Below, piece after piece: positions 17,157 through 26,345 of a stretch of DNA of 64,000 nucleotides. Source of the stretch: Nesterenkonia sandarakina (GTDB lineage: Bacteria > Actinomycetota > Actinomycetes > Actinomycetales > Micrococcaceae); NCBI RefSeq assembly GCF_003003175.1, contig NZ_PVTY01000002.1, positions 180,940 to 244,939 on the forward strand, read 5' to 3'. The notes beneath the pieces are model-generated. The model did no database searches and was not told the DNA's origin. It saw nothing but the letters and a program-made list of their open reading frames with translations. Within the stretch, counting starts at the first letter, position 1. The number at the start of each line of letters is the position of its first letter. A program made the translations under genes and the position numbers.

Positions 17157-18937
17157 AGCGCATCCTCATCGCCAACCGTGGCGAGATCGCCGTCCGCATC
17201 ATCCGCAGCGCCCGCGAATCCGGCTACACCGCCGCCGCGGTCTACGCCGACCAAGATGCCGACTCGCTCCACGTGCAGCTGGCCGACACCGCCGTTGCGC
17301 TGCAGGGCACCACCCCGGCGCAGACCTACCTGGACCAGCAGAAGCTCCTCGATGCGGCCCGTGAGGTCGACGCCGATGCGATCCACCCCGGCTACGGCTT
17401 CCTCTCCGAGAACGCCGACTTCGCCCGTGCCGTGATCGCGGCCGGTCTCACCTGGATCGGTCCCAAGCCCGAGACCATCGAGACGCTCGGGAACAAGGTC
17501 ACCGCCCGTGCGCTCGCGGTCAAGGTCGGCGCCCCGCTGGTCCCGGGCACCGACGGCCCGGTCGCCGGCGGCGAAGAGATCCGGGCGTTCGTGGCCGAGC
17601 ACGGACTGCCGGTGGCGATCAAGGCCGCCCACGGCGGCGGCGGGCGCGGCATGCGCATCGTGCGTGAGGAGTCTGAGATCGACGAGGCCTTCGCCTCGGC
17701 CGTGCGCGAGGCCGAATCAGCCTTCGGCCGCGGGGAATGCTTCGTGGAGCGGTTCCTGGACCGGCCCCGACACGTGGAGGCCCAGGTGCTCGCGGACACG
17801 CAGGGCAACGTCGTCGTCGTCGGCACCCGAGACTGCTCGCTGCAGCGGCGCAACCAGAAGCTCGTGGAGGAGGCGCCGGCACCGTTCCTCAGCGAGGACC
17901 AGCGCGCCGACATCCACCGTTCCGCCCGGGCGATCTGCGCCGAGGCCGGATACGTCGGCGCCGGCACCGTGGAGTACCTGCTCAGCCCAGGCCAGGGCGA
18001 GCAGCCCGGTCTGTTGAGCTTCCTGGAGGTCAACACCCGGCTGCAGGTGGAACACCCGGTCACCGAGGAGACCTCCGGGGTCGACCTGGTGGCCGAACAG
18101 CTGCGCATCGCCGAGGGTGAGCCGCTGCGCTTCACCGAAGATCCGCAGCCACGCGGCCACTCGGTGGAGTTCCGGCTCAACGCCGAGGAGCCGGCCCAGG
18201 GCTTCCTGCCCACTCCAGGCCCGGTCACGCTCTTCGCTCCGCCCACCGGACCCGGCATCCGGGTGGACACCGGGGTGCGCAGCGGCGACGAGATCTCCGG
18301 CGCCTTCGATTCGATGCTCGCCAAGCTCGTGGTCACCGGACCCGACCGCAACACCACGCTGCGCCGAGCCCGCATGGCGCTGGACGAGATGCGCATCGAA
18401 GGCCTGCCCACCGTGCTGCCCTTCCATCGCCAGGTGCTCGAAGCAGAGGACTTCCTCGCCGTCGACGGCCCGGACAGCTTCGGCGTCCACACGCGCTGGA
18501 TCGAGACCGAGTTCGAGGCCGCCTATGGCGAATCCATGGTCGACTCCGAGCACCTCGCCGCCGCGCTGCGCCACCGTGAGCACCGCATGCGCCGCACCAC
18601 CGTGGAGATCGACGGTCGCGCGGTGAGTCTGGGGCTGCCCGCCGCCCTTCTGGCCCTGCTCGGCAGCGGCAGCGGTGCCGGAACACCGGAGGACGACGCC
18701 GACAGCGCGCCTGCGGAGACCGCACCCGGGGCCGTGGTCACGAAGCTGGCCGGCAGCCTGGTCAACTTCGCCGTCGAGGACGGCGTCGAGGTCTCCGCCG
18801 GGGACCCGGTCGCGGTCGTGGAGGCCATGAAGATGGAGTCCACCGTGACGGCACCGCGAGGTGGACGCTTCCGCCGCGAGGACCTGGCCCCCGGAGCGGC
18901 GCTGCAGGCCGGCCAGGTGCTCGGCACCATCGAATGA
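17153..18937 (+). CDS. Biotin carboxylase fused to biotin carboxyl carrier domain
   Basis: The 594-residue protein begins with a complete biotin carboxylase (about 1-450). The motifs include [29 protein letters not shown], the ATP-grasp loop [13 protein letters not shown], the bicarbonate/ATP site [14 protein letters not shown], and RLNAEEP. It ends with a carrier domain whose biotinylated lysine is in EAMKMES. Alone this is half of an acyl-CoA or urea carboxylase. With the KipI-KipA protein immediately upstream, it could drive a biotin-dependent reaction on a lactam or urea-like substrate. Stop and start codons overlap with pxpBC. Confidence 0.88.
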   Translation: MKRILIANRGEIAVRIIRSARESGYTAAAVYADQDADSLHVQLADTAVALQGTTPAQTYLDQQKLLDAAREVDADAIHPGYGFLSENADFARAVIAAGLTWIGPKPETIETLGNKVTARALAVKVGAPLVPGTDGPVAGGEEIRAFVAEHGLPVAIKAAHGGGGRGMRIVREESEIDEAFASAVREAESAFGRGECFVERFLDRPRHVEAQVLADTQGNVVVVGTRDCSLQRRNQKLVEEAPAPFLSEDQRADIHRSARAICAEAGYVGAGTVEYLLSPGQGEQPGLLSFLEVNTRLQVEHPVTEETSGVDLVAEQLRIAEGEPLRFTEDPQPRGHSVEFRLNAEEPAQGFLPTPGPVTLFAPPTGPGIRVDTGVRSGDEISGAFDSMLAKLVVTGPDRNTTLRRARMALDEMRIEGLPTVLPFHRQVLEAEDFLAVDGPDSFGVHTRWIETEFEAAYGESMVDSEHLAAALRHREHRMRRTTVEIDGRAVSLGLPAALLALLGSGSGAGTPEDDADSAPAETAPGAVVTKLAGSLVNFAVEDGVEVSAGDPVAVVEAMKMESTVTAPRGGRFRREDLAPGAALQAGQVLGTIE

Positions 18938-18991
18938 CACCGGCGATGTGACGTTGAGGTGCGGGTTCGACGTCCAGGATAGATTGGGGCC

Positions 18992-19669
18992 ATGACCGAC
19001 GTGATGTGGAGCTCCTTATCGCCCGAGGGCCTCAGCGAGCATGCTCAGGTCCCTGAGCGGGTCGCGGAGCTGCTGCGCGGAGCGATCTCGGCCGGCACGA
19101 TTCGTCCGGGCACCAAGCTTCCGGAGGTCGAGCTGACCCGCCAGCTGGACATCTCGCGGCACACGCTGCGCAGCGGATTCCAGATCCTGGCCTCCGAGGG
19201 CCTGGTGGAGCGTCATCCGAACCGCGGAGTGTTCGTGCACCAGCCCACCGCCGAGGACATCGCCGAGGTCTACCGGGTGCGCAGGGTGCTGGAGGTCGGA
19301 GCGGTGCGCACCGCAGAGTTCCCCGCCGAGGAGCTGGATCAGCTGCATCGGATCGTCTCAGCCGCGGAGGTCGCGCGCGAGCGCGGTGACATTCCCGCGA
19401 TGGCCCAGGCCAATCAGGTCTTCCATCGGACCATCGCGGCGCAGGTGCGCAGCGCGATGATCGATGCACTCATGGAGCAGGTGCTGGCACGGATGCGCCT
19501 GGCCTTCCACGCGAAGTCCGAGCAGCCCAGCTTCCACCACAGCTACATCGAGCGGAACCGGGAGCTTGCCCGGCTGCTCGGTCAGGATGACCGGCAGGCC
19601 GCCGAGGACTACCTGCTGGAGTATCTCGACGCCGCCGAGGCGGAGCTGCTGGAGCACCTGAACCGCTGA
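18992..19669 (+). CDS. GntR family regulator with FCD domain
   Basis: The 225-residue protein has a winged helix-turn-helix (about 20-88: LLRGAISAGTIRPGTKLPEVELTRQLDISRHTLRSGFQILASEGLVERHPNRGVFV). An all-helical FCD effector domain follows (about 97-218). FCD domains usually bind small carboxylates, so glutamate or 5-oxoproline is a sensible inducer guess. It sits 54 bp after the biotin carboxylase and has its own -10-like TAGATT (18980-18985) 6 nt before the ATG. It is the obvious candidate to bind the ATTGTTGAACAAT-type sites at 14457, 23869 and 23893. Confidence 0.85.
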   Translation: MTDVMWSSLSPEGLSEHAQVPERVAELLRGAISAGTIRPGTKLPEVELTRQLDISRHTLRSGFQILASEGLVERHPNRGVFVHQPTAEDIAEVYRVRRVLEVGAVRTAEFPAEELDQLHRIVSAAEVARERGDIPAMAQANQVFHRTIAAQVRSAMIDALMEQVLARMRLAFHAKSEQPSFHHSYIERNRELARLLGQDDRQAAEDYLLEYLDAAEAELLEHLNR

Positions 19670-19682
19670 GCCGGGACCTGCT

Positions 19683-19719
19683 CCGGGAGCCGGACTCGAC
19701 CGAGCCCGGCTCCCGGTTT
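19683..19719. terminator. Hairpin terminator
   Basis: CCGGGAGCCGG (19683-19693) pairs perfectly with 19706-19716 around a 12-nt loop and is followed by TTT. It separates the convergent gntR-type and FHA genes. Confidence 0.75.
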
Positions 19720-19721
19720 CA

Positions 19722-20573
19722 TCAGCCCTGCTGCCGGTACGGGTCGAACTGCGGCTTCTGATAGGCGAACTCCCCACCCTGACGGCCCCCGAAGGGCCGA
19801 CCATGATCGGCGTACTCCTCGCGCAGGAACACCAGCCGCCAGAGACCCAGGTCGATCCGAGACCCGGTGCGCAGCGTGATCGACGCCCCAGGCTCCGCGC
19901 TGCCGCTGCCACCGATCGCCCCGTGACGCACGATCACATACTCATCGACCGAGTCGTGCAGGATCTCGGCGTGAACCGGGTCCAGCCCGGCCAGCATCAG
20001 GTCCGATGACTCGTCGCTGCCGATCAGCGTCCGATCGGCCAGCAGATTGAACTCCAACGGTCTCGCGTCGGGCTGGTCGGTGCGGCTCATGATCAGCCGC
20101 GGACGCCCCGCACCACGCGGGGCATGGGTGGTGGTCACCCGGCGGCGAATCCTTCGATTGAACGTCGGGGCCGGCGGCCACGGCGTCTCCGGAGGGATCA
20201 GCGAGGACGGGCTCTCCGAGCCCGCCGACCCCGAACCCGCGAAGCGCGGCAGAGACTTCAGCGAGCCCAGCCGAATATGCTTCGACCGAGTCAGCACCCG
20301 GCTCATCACCGTGGTCTTCACCGCGCCCAGGCTGACGATCTCCCCGGCAGGACCGATCACGGAGAGCGTCAGGTCCCGCTCCGCCAGCTTGGCTGCGAAC
20401 GCATCGGCGGCTCGCGTGATCGAGCGCGGCATGCCGTCGAGCAGCGAGGCGTCCTCGGTGCGCACCTCGATGTGCCGACCCGCCGCAGTGATGGTGGCGT
20501 TGATCGGGTCAGCCGGGGTGCCGTCCGCCTCGACCTGGGTGACGCTGACGGTGAGATCGATGTCTAGGTGCAT
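19722..20573 (-). CDS. FHA-domain protein
   Basis: The 283-residue protein has an unassigned N-terminal domain (about 1-95) with a strand-rich start and a helix of the form SITRAADAFAAKLAERD. A Ser/Pro-rich linker and a basic patch (FNRRIRRRV) follow. The C-terminal FHA-like domain (about 175-260) contains RTLIGSDESSDLMLAGLDPVHAEIL, which has the GS and SxxH-like positions of phosphothreonine-binding FHA folds. It probably docks a Ser/Thr-phosphorylated partner. The 80-residue gene upstream ends 36 nt before it and is likely co-transcribed. Confidence 0.72.
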   Translation of the reverse strand: MHLDIDLTVSVTQVEADGTPADPINATITAAGRHIEVRTEDASLLDGMPRSITRAADAFAAKLAERDLTLSVIGPAGEIVSLGAVKTTVMSRVLTRSKHIRLGSLKSLPRFAGSGSAGSESPSSLIPPETPWPPAPTFNRRIRRRVTTTHAPRGAGRPRLIMSRTDQPDARPLEFNLLADRTLIGSDESSDLMLAGLDPVHAEILHDSVDEYVIVRHGAIGGSGSAEPGASITLRTGSRIDLGLWRLVFLREEYADHGRPFGGRQGGEFAYQKPQFDPYRQQG

Positions 20574-20606
20574 GACCGCTCCCGGCTCAGCCGCAGCCGA
20601 TCATCA

Positions 20607-20849
20607 TCAGCTCGCTTCATCACTGGTGGTCACCCGAAGGGTGCCGTTGAACTTCCACACCGCACGCGGGGCATCGGGTCCGATGTCTCGGGGGACCTCG
20701 ACGGTCATGTCCTGCAGCGTGTAGTTCACCGCGGCACCTCGGCCGGTGAGATAGGACCACATCTCTTGGCCGAGATCGGCCCAGTCCCCGATCTGATGGG
20801 GCTGGTTGCCCTGGGGGTTCACGCTCTCGGTTCGGGTGCTCTCAGTCAT
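20607..20849 (-). CDS. Small conserved-looking partner of the FHA protein (80 aa)
   Basis: I do not recognise a family for this 80-residue protein. It has a disordered, polar N terminus (about 20 residues) and a compact part (GDWADLGQEMWSYLTGRGAAVNYTLQDMTVEVPRD...). The pattern suggests one amphipathic helix followed by three or four strands. The start at 20849 follows AGGAG; the frame is open further upstream but without another good start. Its position directly upstream of the FHA gene suggests a shared complex. Confidence 0.6.
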   Translation of the reverse strand: MTESTRTESVNPQGNQPHQIGDWADLGQEMWSYLTGRGAAVNYTLQDMTVEVPRDIGPDAPRAVWKFNGTLRVTTSDEAS

Positions 20850-21024
20850 CGCCGCGTCTCCTGAACAGTGTCGGCCCCGCATCGCTGCGGTGCAGAGGAT
20901 GGGTGAGCTCTCGCTCACCGTCATCTTGACCCGGAACACGTCCTTTTGGAAGAGCTGATGTGCCGCTGACCACACATTACGTCGTGTTACGCCGCGGGAG
21001 CCACGTGCCCAGGAGGGCTGGCCG
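20850..21024. other. Intergenic stretch without recognised feature
   Basis: This 175-bp gap separates the methyltransferase stop from the 80-residue gene. It should hold the promoter of the FHA pair (reading leftward), but I find no convincing -35/-10 pair, operator or terminator. Confidence 0.4.
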
Positions 21025-21732
21025 TCACCCGCGCCTGATCCCGACGTAGACGGTGTTCGACGAGGTGCCTCCGGTGATGTGGTTCGCGAAGTCCACGACG
21101 TGCGCCTGGCAGTCGTCGAAGACGCTCGAGAGCGTGGCCATGAACTCCTCATCCGGCGGGTCATCGGACCACAGGGTGAAGACCCCGTGGTCGGCGAGGT
21201 GCCGGGCCAGCGCGGTCAGTCCCTGGGTGGTGTAGAGATCGGCATGGCTGGGGTCAAGGGTGTGCCGCGGCGAATGGTCGACGTCGAGCAGGATGACGTC
21301 GTGGCCGAGCGCGTCCGGCGCCGGGGGAGTCCGCATCACGGCGAAGAAGTCATCGTGGCGCAGCGTGGTCCGCGGGTCCTCGACCAGCTGGCTGGAGACG
21401 GGCAGCAGCTTGCGCTGGTGCCAGTCGATGACGGCAGGCAGCGCGTCGATGACCTGCAGCCGGGACACCCGCGCATCAGCGAGCGCGGTGACCGCGGTGT
21501 ACCCCAGCCCGAGACCGCCGACGACGACGTCGAGCGTCTCGCCCCTCGCCGCGGCCAGGCCCAGGATCGACATCTGTTCCTCCGCCACCGTGAACAGGCT
21601 CGACATGAGGAACTCCTCGCCGAGCTTCACCTCATAGATCTGCGTGCCGGTGCCGGGCTCGGTGCGTCGGCGCAGCATCAGCTCGCCCATCGGCGTCTGC
21701 TGCCAGTCGAGCTCTTCGAACCGTGCGATCAT
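21025..21732 (-). CDS. Spermidine synthase-like SAM-dependent methyltransferase fold protein
   Basis: The 235-residue protein has the spermidine-synthase-type Rossmann fold. A glycine-rich cofactor loop (DVVVGGLGLGYTAV) is followed by an acidic strand end (LQVIDALPAVIDWH) and the DVILLDVDHSP motif. It lacks clear aminopropyltransferase residues, so it may methylate a small molecule instead. Start: ATG at 21732 with GAGGAG upstream; the longer frame to 21843 overlaps the ABC gene and is not needed. It lies 68 nt after the ABC exporter in the same direction. Confidence 0.72.
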   Translation of the reverse strand: MIARFEELDWQQTPMGELMLRRRTEPGTGTQIYEVKLGEEFLMSSLFTVAEEQMSILGLAAARGETLDVVVGGLGLGYTAVTALADARVSRLQVIDALPAVIDWHQRKLLPVSSQLVEDPRTTLRHDDFFAVMRTPPAPDALGHDVILLDVDHSPRHTLDPSHADLYTTQGLTALARHLADHGVFTLWSDDPPDEEFMATLSSVFDDCQAHVVDFANHITGGTSSNTVYVGIRRG

Positions 21733-21799
21733 ACGGGTGCCTCTCCTCGATTGCGGGTCCATCCTACGCAGGGCGCAAGGCGCAGGACCGGGAGCGGCC

Positions 21800-23662
21800 T
21801 CAGGAATCCTCGGTCGCGAACTGGGTGCGGTAGAGCTCCGCATAGCGCCCGTCGGCCGCGAGCAGCTCGGTGTGGGTGCCGCGCTCCACGATCGTCCCGG
21901 CCTCGACCACCAGGATCGCGTCGGCGGCGCGCACGGTGGAGAGCCGGTGCGCGATCACCAGTGCGGTGCGCCCCACCAGGGCCTCGGTCAGCGCGGCCTG
22001 CACCGCGGCCTCGGAGGTGGAGTCCAGCGCGGCGGTGGCCTCATCGAGGATGACGACCTGGGGCTGGGCCAGCAGCAGCCGCGCCAGGGTCATGCGCTGA
22101 CGCTCGCCGCCGGAGAGCCGGTAGCCGCGTTCCCCGACGACGGTGTCCAGGCCGTCGGGCATGGAATGCACGACCGATTCCAGCCGGGCCCGGCGGATCG
22201 CGTCCCAGACCTGCTCATCGGTGGCGCCCGGCGCCGGGAGGGTGAGGTTGGCCCGGATGGTGTCGTGGAACAGGTGCCCGTCCTGGGTGACCACGCCGAG
22301 GGTGGCGCGCAGCGAGGCGAAGGTGGTGTCGCGCAGATCCACCCCGGCCATCCGCACCGAGCCGGAGTCCACGTCGTAGAGCCGCGCCAGCAGTGCCGCG
22401 ATGGTGGACTTGCCGGCCCCTGAGGAGCCCACGATGGCCACGGTCTGGCCGGGCTCCACGCGCAGACTGATCCCGTGGAGCACCTCCTCGCCGCCGCGCT
22501 GGTCCAGGGTGGCGACCTCTTCCAGGGAGGCCAGCGAGACCTTCTCCGCGGAGGGGTAGGAGAAGGTGACGTTGTCGAACTCGACCCCGGCCGGACCCTC
22601 GGGCAGCGGCGTGGCGTCGGGCTTCTCGGTGATCAGCGGCTTCAGGTCCAGGACCTCGAAGACCCGCTCGAAGCTGACCAGCGCGCTCATGACCTCGACC
22701 CGGGCGCTGGCCAGGGCGGTCAGCGGCGCATAGAGCCGGGTGAGCAGCAGGGCCAGAGACACCACGGCGCCGGCCTCGAGCTCGCCGACGATCGCGTAGA
22801 AGCCGCCCAGGCCGTAGACCAGCGCCAGCGCCAGTGCGGAGACCAGGGTCAGTGCGGTGATGAAGGTCGACTGCAGCATCGCGGTCTTGATCCCGATGTC
22901 CTGGACGCGGCGGGCGCGCCGTTCGAACTCCGCGGACTCCTCGTCGGGACGGCCGAAGAGCTTGATCAGCGTGGCGCCCGGGGCGGAGAAGCGTTCGGTC
23001 ATCTGGGTGCCCATGGTGGCGTTGTGGTTCGCCGCCTCACGCTGCAGCGCGGCGAGCCGGCTGCCCATCAGGCGGGCCGGCACCACGAACACCGGCAGCA
23101 GCACCAGGGCCAGCAGTGTGACCTGCCAGGACAGCGAGAGCATCGCGATGATGGTCAGGATCACCATCACCAGGTTCCCGACGACGCCGGAGAGGGTGCC
23201 GCTGAAGGCGCGCTGCGCGCCGATGACGTCGTTGTTCAGCCGGCTCACCAGCGCGCCGGTGCGAGTACGGGTGAAGAACGCGATCGGCATCTTCTGCACG
23301 TGATCGAACACGGCGGTGCGCAGATCAAGGATCAGCCCCTCACCGATCTGCGAGGAGAGCCAGCGGCTGAGGATGTTGAACCCGGCGTCGGCCACCGCGA
23401 TGATCGCGATCAGCACGGCCAGTCGTATGACGACACCCACCTCCTCCGAGCCGGTGATCGCATTGACCACCTGACCGGCCAGCAGCGGGGTCGCCACCGC
23501 CAGCGCGGCGGTGACCACCGAGAGGATCAGGAACCAGGTCAGCCGGGTCCGGTGGGGACGGGCGAACCGGCCGATGCGCGTCAGCGTCTCCCGGTTGAAC
23601 GGCCGGTAGTCCTTCTTCGCGTGGGTCATGCTGTACAGCGAGCCCCATGCCGCGCGTTCCAT
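21800..23662 (-). CDS. ABC exporter (fused membrane and ATPase domains)
   Basis: The 620-residue half-transporter has a six-helix membrane domain (about 30-330). The C-terminal ATPase has Walker A (GSSGAGKST), Q-loop (VVTQDGHLF), signature (LSGGERQR), Walker B (VVILDEATAALD) and switch His (IAHRLST). It is of the MsbA/BmrA multidrug or lipid exporter type and should act as a dimer. The start is uncertain: 23662 (ATG, GGGGG upstream) is my choice, with 23629 (ATG) and 23674 (TTG) possible. It is divergent from the ycsG-like gene. Confidence 0.88.
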   Translation of the reverse strand: MERAAWGSLYSMTHAKKDYRPFNRETLTRIGRFARPHRTRLTWFLILSVVTAALAVATPLLAGQVVNAITGSEEVGVVIRLAVLIAIIAVADAGFNILSRWLSSQIGEGLILDLRTAVFDHVQKMPIAFFTRTRTGALVSRLNNDVIGAQRAFSGTLSGVVGNLVMVILTIIAMLSLSWQVTLLALVLLPVFVVPARLMGSRLAALQREAANHNATMGTQMTERFSAPGATLIKLFGRPDEESAEFERRARRVQDIGIKTAMLQSTFITALTLVSALALALVYGLGGFYAIVGELEAGAVVSLALLLTRLYAPLTALASARVEVMSALVSFERVFEVLDLKPLITEKPDATPLPEGPAGVEFDNVTFSYPSAEKVSLASLEEVATLDQRGGEEVLHGISLRVEPGQTVAIVGSSGAGKSTIAALLARLYDVDSGSVRMAGVDLRDTTFASLRATLGVVTQDGHLFHDTIRANLTLPAPGATDEQVWDAIRRARLESVVHSMPDGLDTVVGERGYRLSGGERQRMTLARLLLAQPQVVILDEATAALDSTSEAAVQAALTEALVGRTALVIAHRLSTVRAADAILVVEAGTIVERGTHTELLAADGRYAELYRTQFATEDS

Positions 23663-23868
23663 GCTCACGCACAAACCCCCAAGATCTCCAGTGTTGCCGC
23701 GCTGACTGCAGCGGCGCCGTCGAGCGCACAGCCCACAACCGATATAACGCTACTCGCATTCCGGCAGGCTTCTTCACCCCAGGTCAGCCGGCCTTCGAGG
23801 CGGATCAGCCGCGGATCCTCGCCGCCATCCGGGGCCGCCGCATGTGAAGAGCATGTAAAACGTGCGCC

Positions 23869-23883
23869 GATTGTTCCACAATC
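23869..23883. promoter_or_regulatory. GntR-type operator O2
   Basis: GATTGTTCCACAATC is a 15-nt palindrome (GATTGT-TCC-ACAATC) with the same arms as the pxpA operator. It lies 121 bp upstream of the transporter start in the divergent region. Confidence 0.62.
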
Positions 23884-23892
23884 CCTTGCTTG

Positions 23893-23908
23893 GATTGTTG
23901 AACAACAG
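23893..23908. promoter_or_regulatory. GntR-type operator O3
   Basis: GATTGTTGAACAACAG shares the GATTGTTGAACAA core with the pxpA site (14457) and is centred 24 bp from O2, about two helical turns. Two sites on one face of the DNA suggest cooperative binding. Confidence 0.62.
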
Positions 23909-24003
23909 TACTGTGAGCCGTGATCCACGGAATAGACGTATGTCACATGTGCACTGCGCACGGTGTCGACGGTGTTCCCCCTACTCACCCACGGAGGGCT
24001 CCT

Positions 24004-25392
24004 GTGGCTGACGCCTCAACCCCCAGATCGTCTTCAGCGGATGCACCCCGCACACCGAAGACCGAAGACACCCCACCGATCGACGACGCCACGCATCGCG
24101 ACGGCACACACCGCGAAGCCACACTCAGTGACGGCACCGTGAGTGCCGGGCACCCTGGGCGCACCGAGACCGACAGTCCCGAAGCCAGCGGTCCGATGCT
24201 GATCCGGACCCGGCGCACCGCGCTGCTCGGGGCGATGTTCCTGATGGCCACCAGCGCGGTCGGACCGGGCTTCATCACCCAGACCGCCACCTTCACCTAT
24301 CAGCTCGGCGCCGCCTTCGGCTTCGCGATCCTGATCTCGGTGCTGGTGGACATCGCCGTGCAGCTCAACGTCTGGCGGGTGCTCGGGGTCTCCGGGCTCT
24401 ACGCCCAGACCCTGGGCAACCGGATCCTGCCCGGGCTCGGCTGGGCGCTCGCCGCACTGATCTTCTTCGGCGGAATCGTCTTCAACATCGGCAACATCGC
24501 CGGCGCCGGACTGGGCCTCAACGCCATGACCGGCATGGACGCCCGCATCGGCGGCGCGCTCTCGGTGATCCTGGCGCTGCTGATCTTCCTCTCCAAGAAG
24601 GCCGGCATCGCGCTGGACCGGATCGTCGTCGCCTGCGGCGCCGTGCTGATCCTGCTGATGATCTTCATGGCCGTCACCACCGCCCCGCCGCTGGGCGAGG
24701 CGCTGCGCCAGACCTTCGTGCCGGACCAGGTGGAGTTCCTGGTGATCACCACGCTGATCGGCGGCACCGTCGGCGGCTACATCACCTACGCCGGCGCCCA
24801 CCGGCTGATCGCCTCGGGCAACACCGGAGTCGAGAACGTCAAGGCGATCTCGCAGACCTCGGTGCTCGGGATCATGGTCGCCACGCTCATCCGCTTCCTG
24901 CTCTTCCTGGCCGTCCTCGGGGTGGTCTCCACCGGCGTGGTCCTGGCAGAGGACAACGTCGCGGCGGATGCGTTCTCTGTGGCCCTCGGTGAGATCGGGC
25001 TGCGGGTCTTCGGCGCGGTCTTCTGGGTCGCCGCGATCACCTCGATCCTGGGCTGCACCTACACCACGGTCTCCTTCCTGACCACGAAGAACACCAAGGA
25101 CCGCACCAAGAACCTGTACTTCTTCGGCTTCCTGGTGATCACCACCGCCGTGTACCTGATGCTGGGCCAGGCGCCCCAGACCCTGCTGATCATGGCCGGC
25201 GCGTTCAACGGCACCGTGCTTCCGCTGGGCTTCGCCGTGATCCTCTACGTCGCGTGGCGTCGCCGGGACCTGCTGCAGGGCTACAAGTACCCCAAGTGGC
25301 TGCTGATCCTCGGCGTCGTGGTCTGGCTGCTGACCATCTATATGGGCTACAACTCGCTGGGCGGTCTGGCCAGCCTCTGGACCGAGGGATGA
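24004..25392 (+). CDS. NRAMP-fold transporter, YcsG-like (probable 5-oxoproline regulon)
   Basis: The 462-residue membrane protein has a long polar N-terminal tail (about 65 residues), then about 11 helices with the NRAMP-like start ([45 protein letters not shown]). It lacks the DPGN metal-binding motif of true MntH transporters (GPGF instead). This resembles Bacillus subtilis YcsG, which is encoded beside ycsF (pxpA), ycsI and kipIA. It may therefore carry an organic substrate. The GTG at 24004 has GGAGGG upstream. The next gene overlaps by 4 nt (ATGA). Confidence 0.8.
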   Translation: MADASTPRSSSADAPRTPKTEDTPPIDDATHRDGTHREATLSDGTVSAGHPGRTETDSPEASGPMLIRTRRTALLGAMFLMATSAVGPGFITQTATFTYQLGAAFGFAILISVLVDIAVQLNVWRVLGVSGLYAQTLGNRILPGLGWALAALIFFGGIVFNIGNIAGAGLGLNAMTGMDARIGGALSVILALLIFLSKKAGIALDRIVVACGAVLILLMIFMAVTTAPPLGEALRQTFVPDQVEFLVITTLIGGTVGGYITYAGAHRLIASGNTGVENVKAISQTSVLGIMVATLIRFLLFLAVLGVVSTGVVLAEDNVAADAFSVALGEIGLRVFGAVFWVAAITSILGCTYTTVSFLTTKNTKDRTKNLYFFGFLVITTAVYLMLGQAPQTLLIMAGAFNGTVLPLGFAVILYVAWRRRDLLQGYKYPKWLLILGVVVWLLTIYMGYNSLGGLASLWTEG

Positions 25393-26213
25393 GCCACGGC
25401 CCAGATCGCGTCGCGGTCAGCCCGGGGCAGCTGAGTCCCGCCGCAGCCCGCGCACAGTTCCGTGACGGGCTGCGGCGGCCCACCAGTGGCATCAGCCCCG
25501 GCTTCGCCCAGGTCAACCTGTTGGCCCTGCCCCGAGACCTGGCCTTCGACATGCTGCTCTTCGCCCAGCGCAACCCGAAGTCCTGCCCGGTGCTCGGCGT
25601 CTTCGAACCGGGACAGTTCCACGACGCCGGCGCGGCGAAACCGCTGCTGGCCGAGGGCGATCTGCGCACCGACATCCCGGCCTACCGGGTCTACCGCGAC
25701 GGAGAGCTCATCGCCGAACCCGACGACGCGCTCGAGCACTGGCGCGAGGACCTGGTGGCCTTCCTCATCGGGTGCAGCTTCACCTTCGAGGCTCCGCTGC
25801 TCGAGGCCGGGATCCCGATCGCGCACATCGAACAGGGCGTCAACGTGCCGATGTACAAGACCGCGCTGCGCTGCACGCCGGCGGGGCGACTCGGCGGACC
25901 GCTGGTGGTCTCGATGCGTCCGCTGCCGGCAGGCCAGATCGCCGACGCGGTGCGGATCACCTCGCGCTATCCCGGCGTGCACGGCGCCCCGGTGCACATC
26001 GGCAGCCCCGCAGAGCTTGGCATCGCCGACCTCGGGGCACCGGACTTCGGTGATCCGGTCGAGATCCCCGCCGGTTGGACCCCGGTCTTCTGGGCCTGCG
26101 GGGTCACTCCGCAGGCAGCGGTGATGGAGTCCCGGCCTGAGCTCGCGATCAGCCACGCGCCGGGACACATGCTGATCACTGACCTGCCCAACGCCGCACT
26201 CCAGGTGCCCTGA
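25389..26213 (+). CDS. DUF1445 / D-glutamate cyclase-like protein (YcsI family)
   Basis: The 274-residue protein is a full-length DUF1445 member ('putative hydro-lyase'). Typical stretches are [67 protein letters not shown] and [12 protein letters not shown]...[10 protein letters not shown]. The same domain is part of human D-glutamate cyclase, which interconverts D-glutamate and 5-oxo-D-proline. It is translationally coupled to the YcsG-like transporter. Both lie under operators shared with pxpA, so a role in feeding 5-oxoproline into the pathway is likely. Confidence 0.85.
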   Translation: MSHGPDRVAVSPGQLSPAAARAQFRDGLRRPTSGISPGFAQVNLLALPRDLAFDMLLFAQRNPKSCPVLGVFEPGQFHDAGAAKPLLAEGDLRTDIPAYRVYRDGELIAEPDDALEHWREDLVAFLIGCSFTFEAPLLEAGIPIAHIEQGVNVPMYKTALRCTPAGRLGGPLVVSMRPLPAGQIADAVRITSRYPGVHGAPVHIGSPAELGIADLGAPDFGDPVEIPAGWTPVFWACGVTPQAAVMESRPELAISHAPGHMLITDLPNAALQVP

Positions 26214-26300
26214 TGTCCGGACGCCACGCACGCAACGGTCTGCCTGCACTGGTTTAATTCCCAGTCCAGGGTGTGTGAAACCTCATGGGCTTAGACGCTC

Positions 26301-26320
26301 GACGGTCCTTGCGGGCCGTC
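26301..26320 (+). terminator. Short hairpin, possible terminator of the ycsG-ycsI unit
   Basis: GACGGTCC and GGGCCGTC pair around TTGC (one G-T wobble). It lies 88 bp after the DUF1445 stop and just before the SDR promoter. There is no T run. Confidence 0.4.
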
Positions 26321-26345
26321 TGGCCTCGGCCATACAGTCGAACTC

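Noticed and set aside
24004..25392. Manganese/iron transporter MntH
   Set aside because: The fold is NRAMP-like, but the DPGN metal motif is not present and the gene sits with a ycsI-like gene under the pxp operator, so a metal role is not supported.
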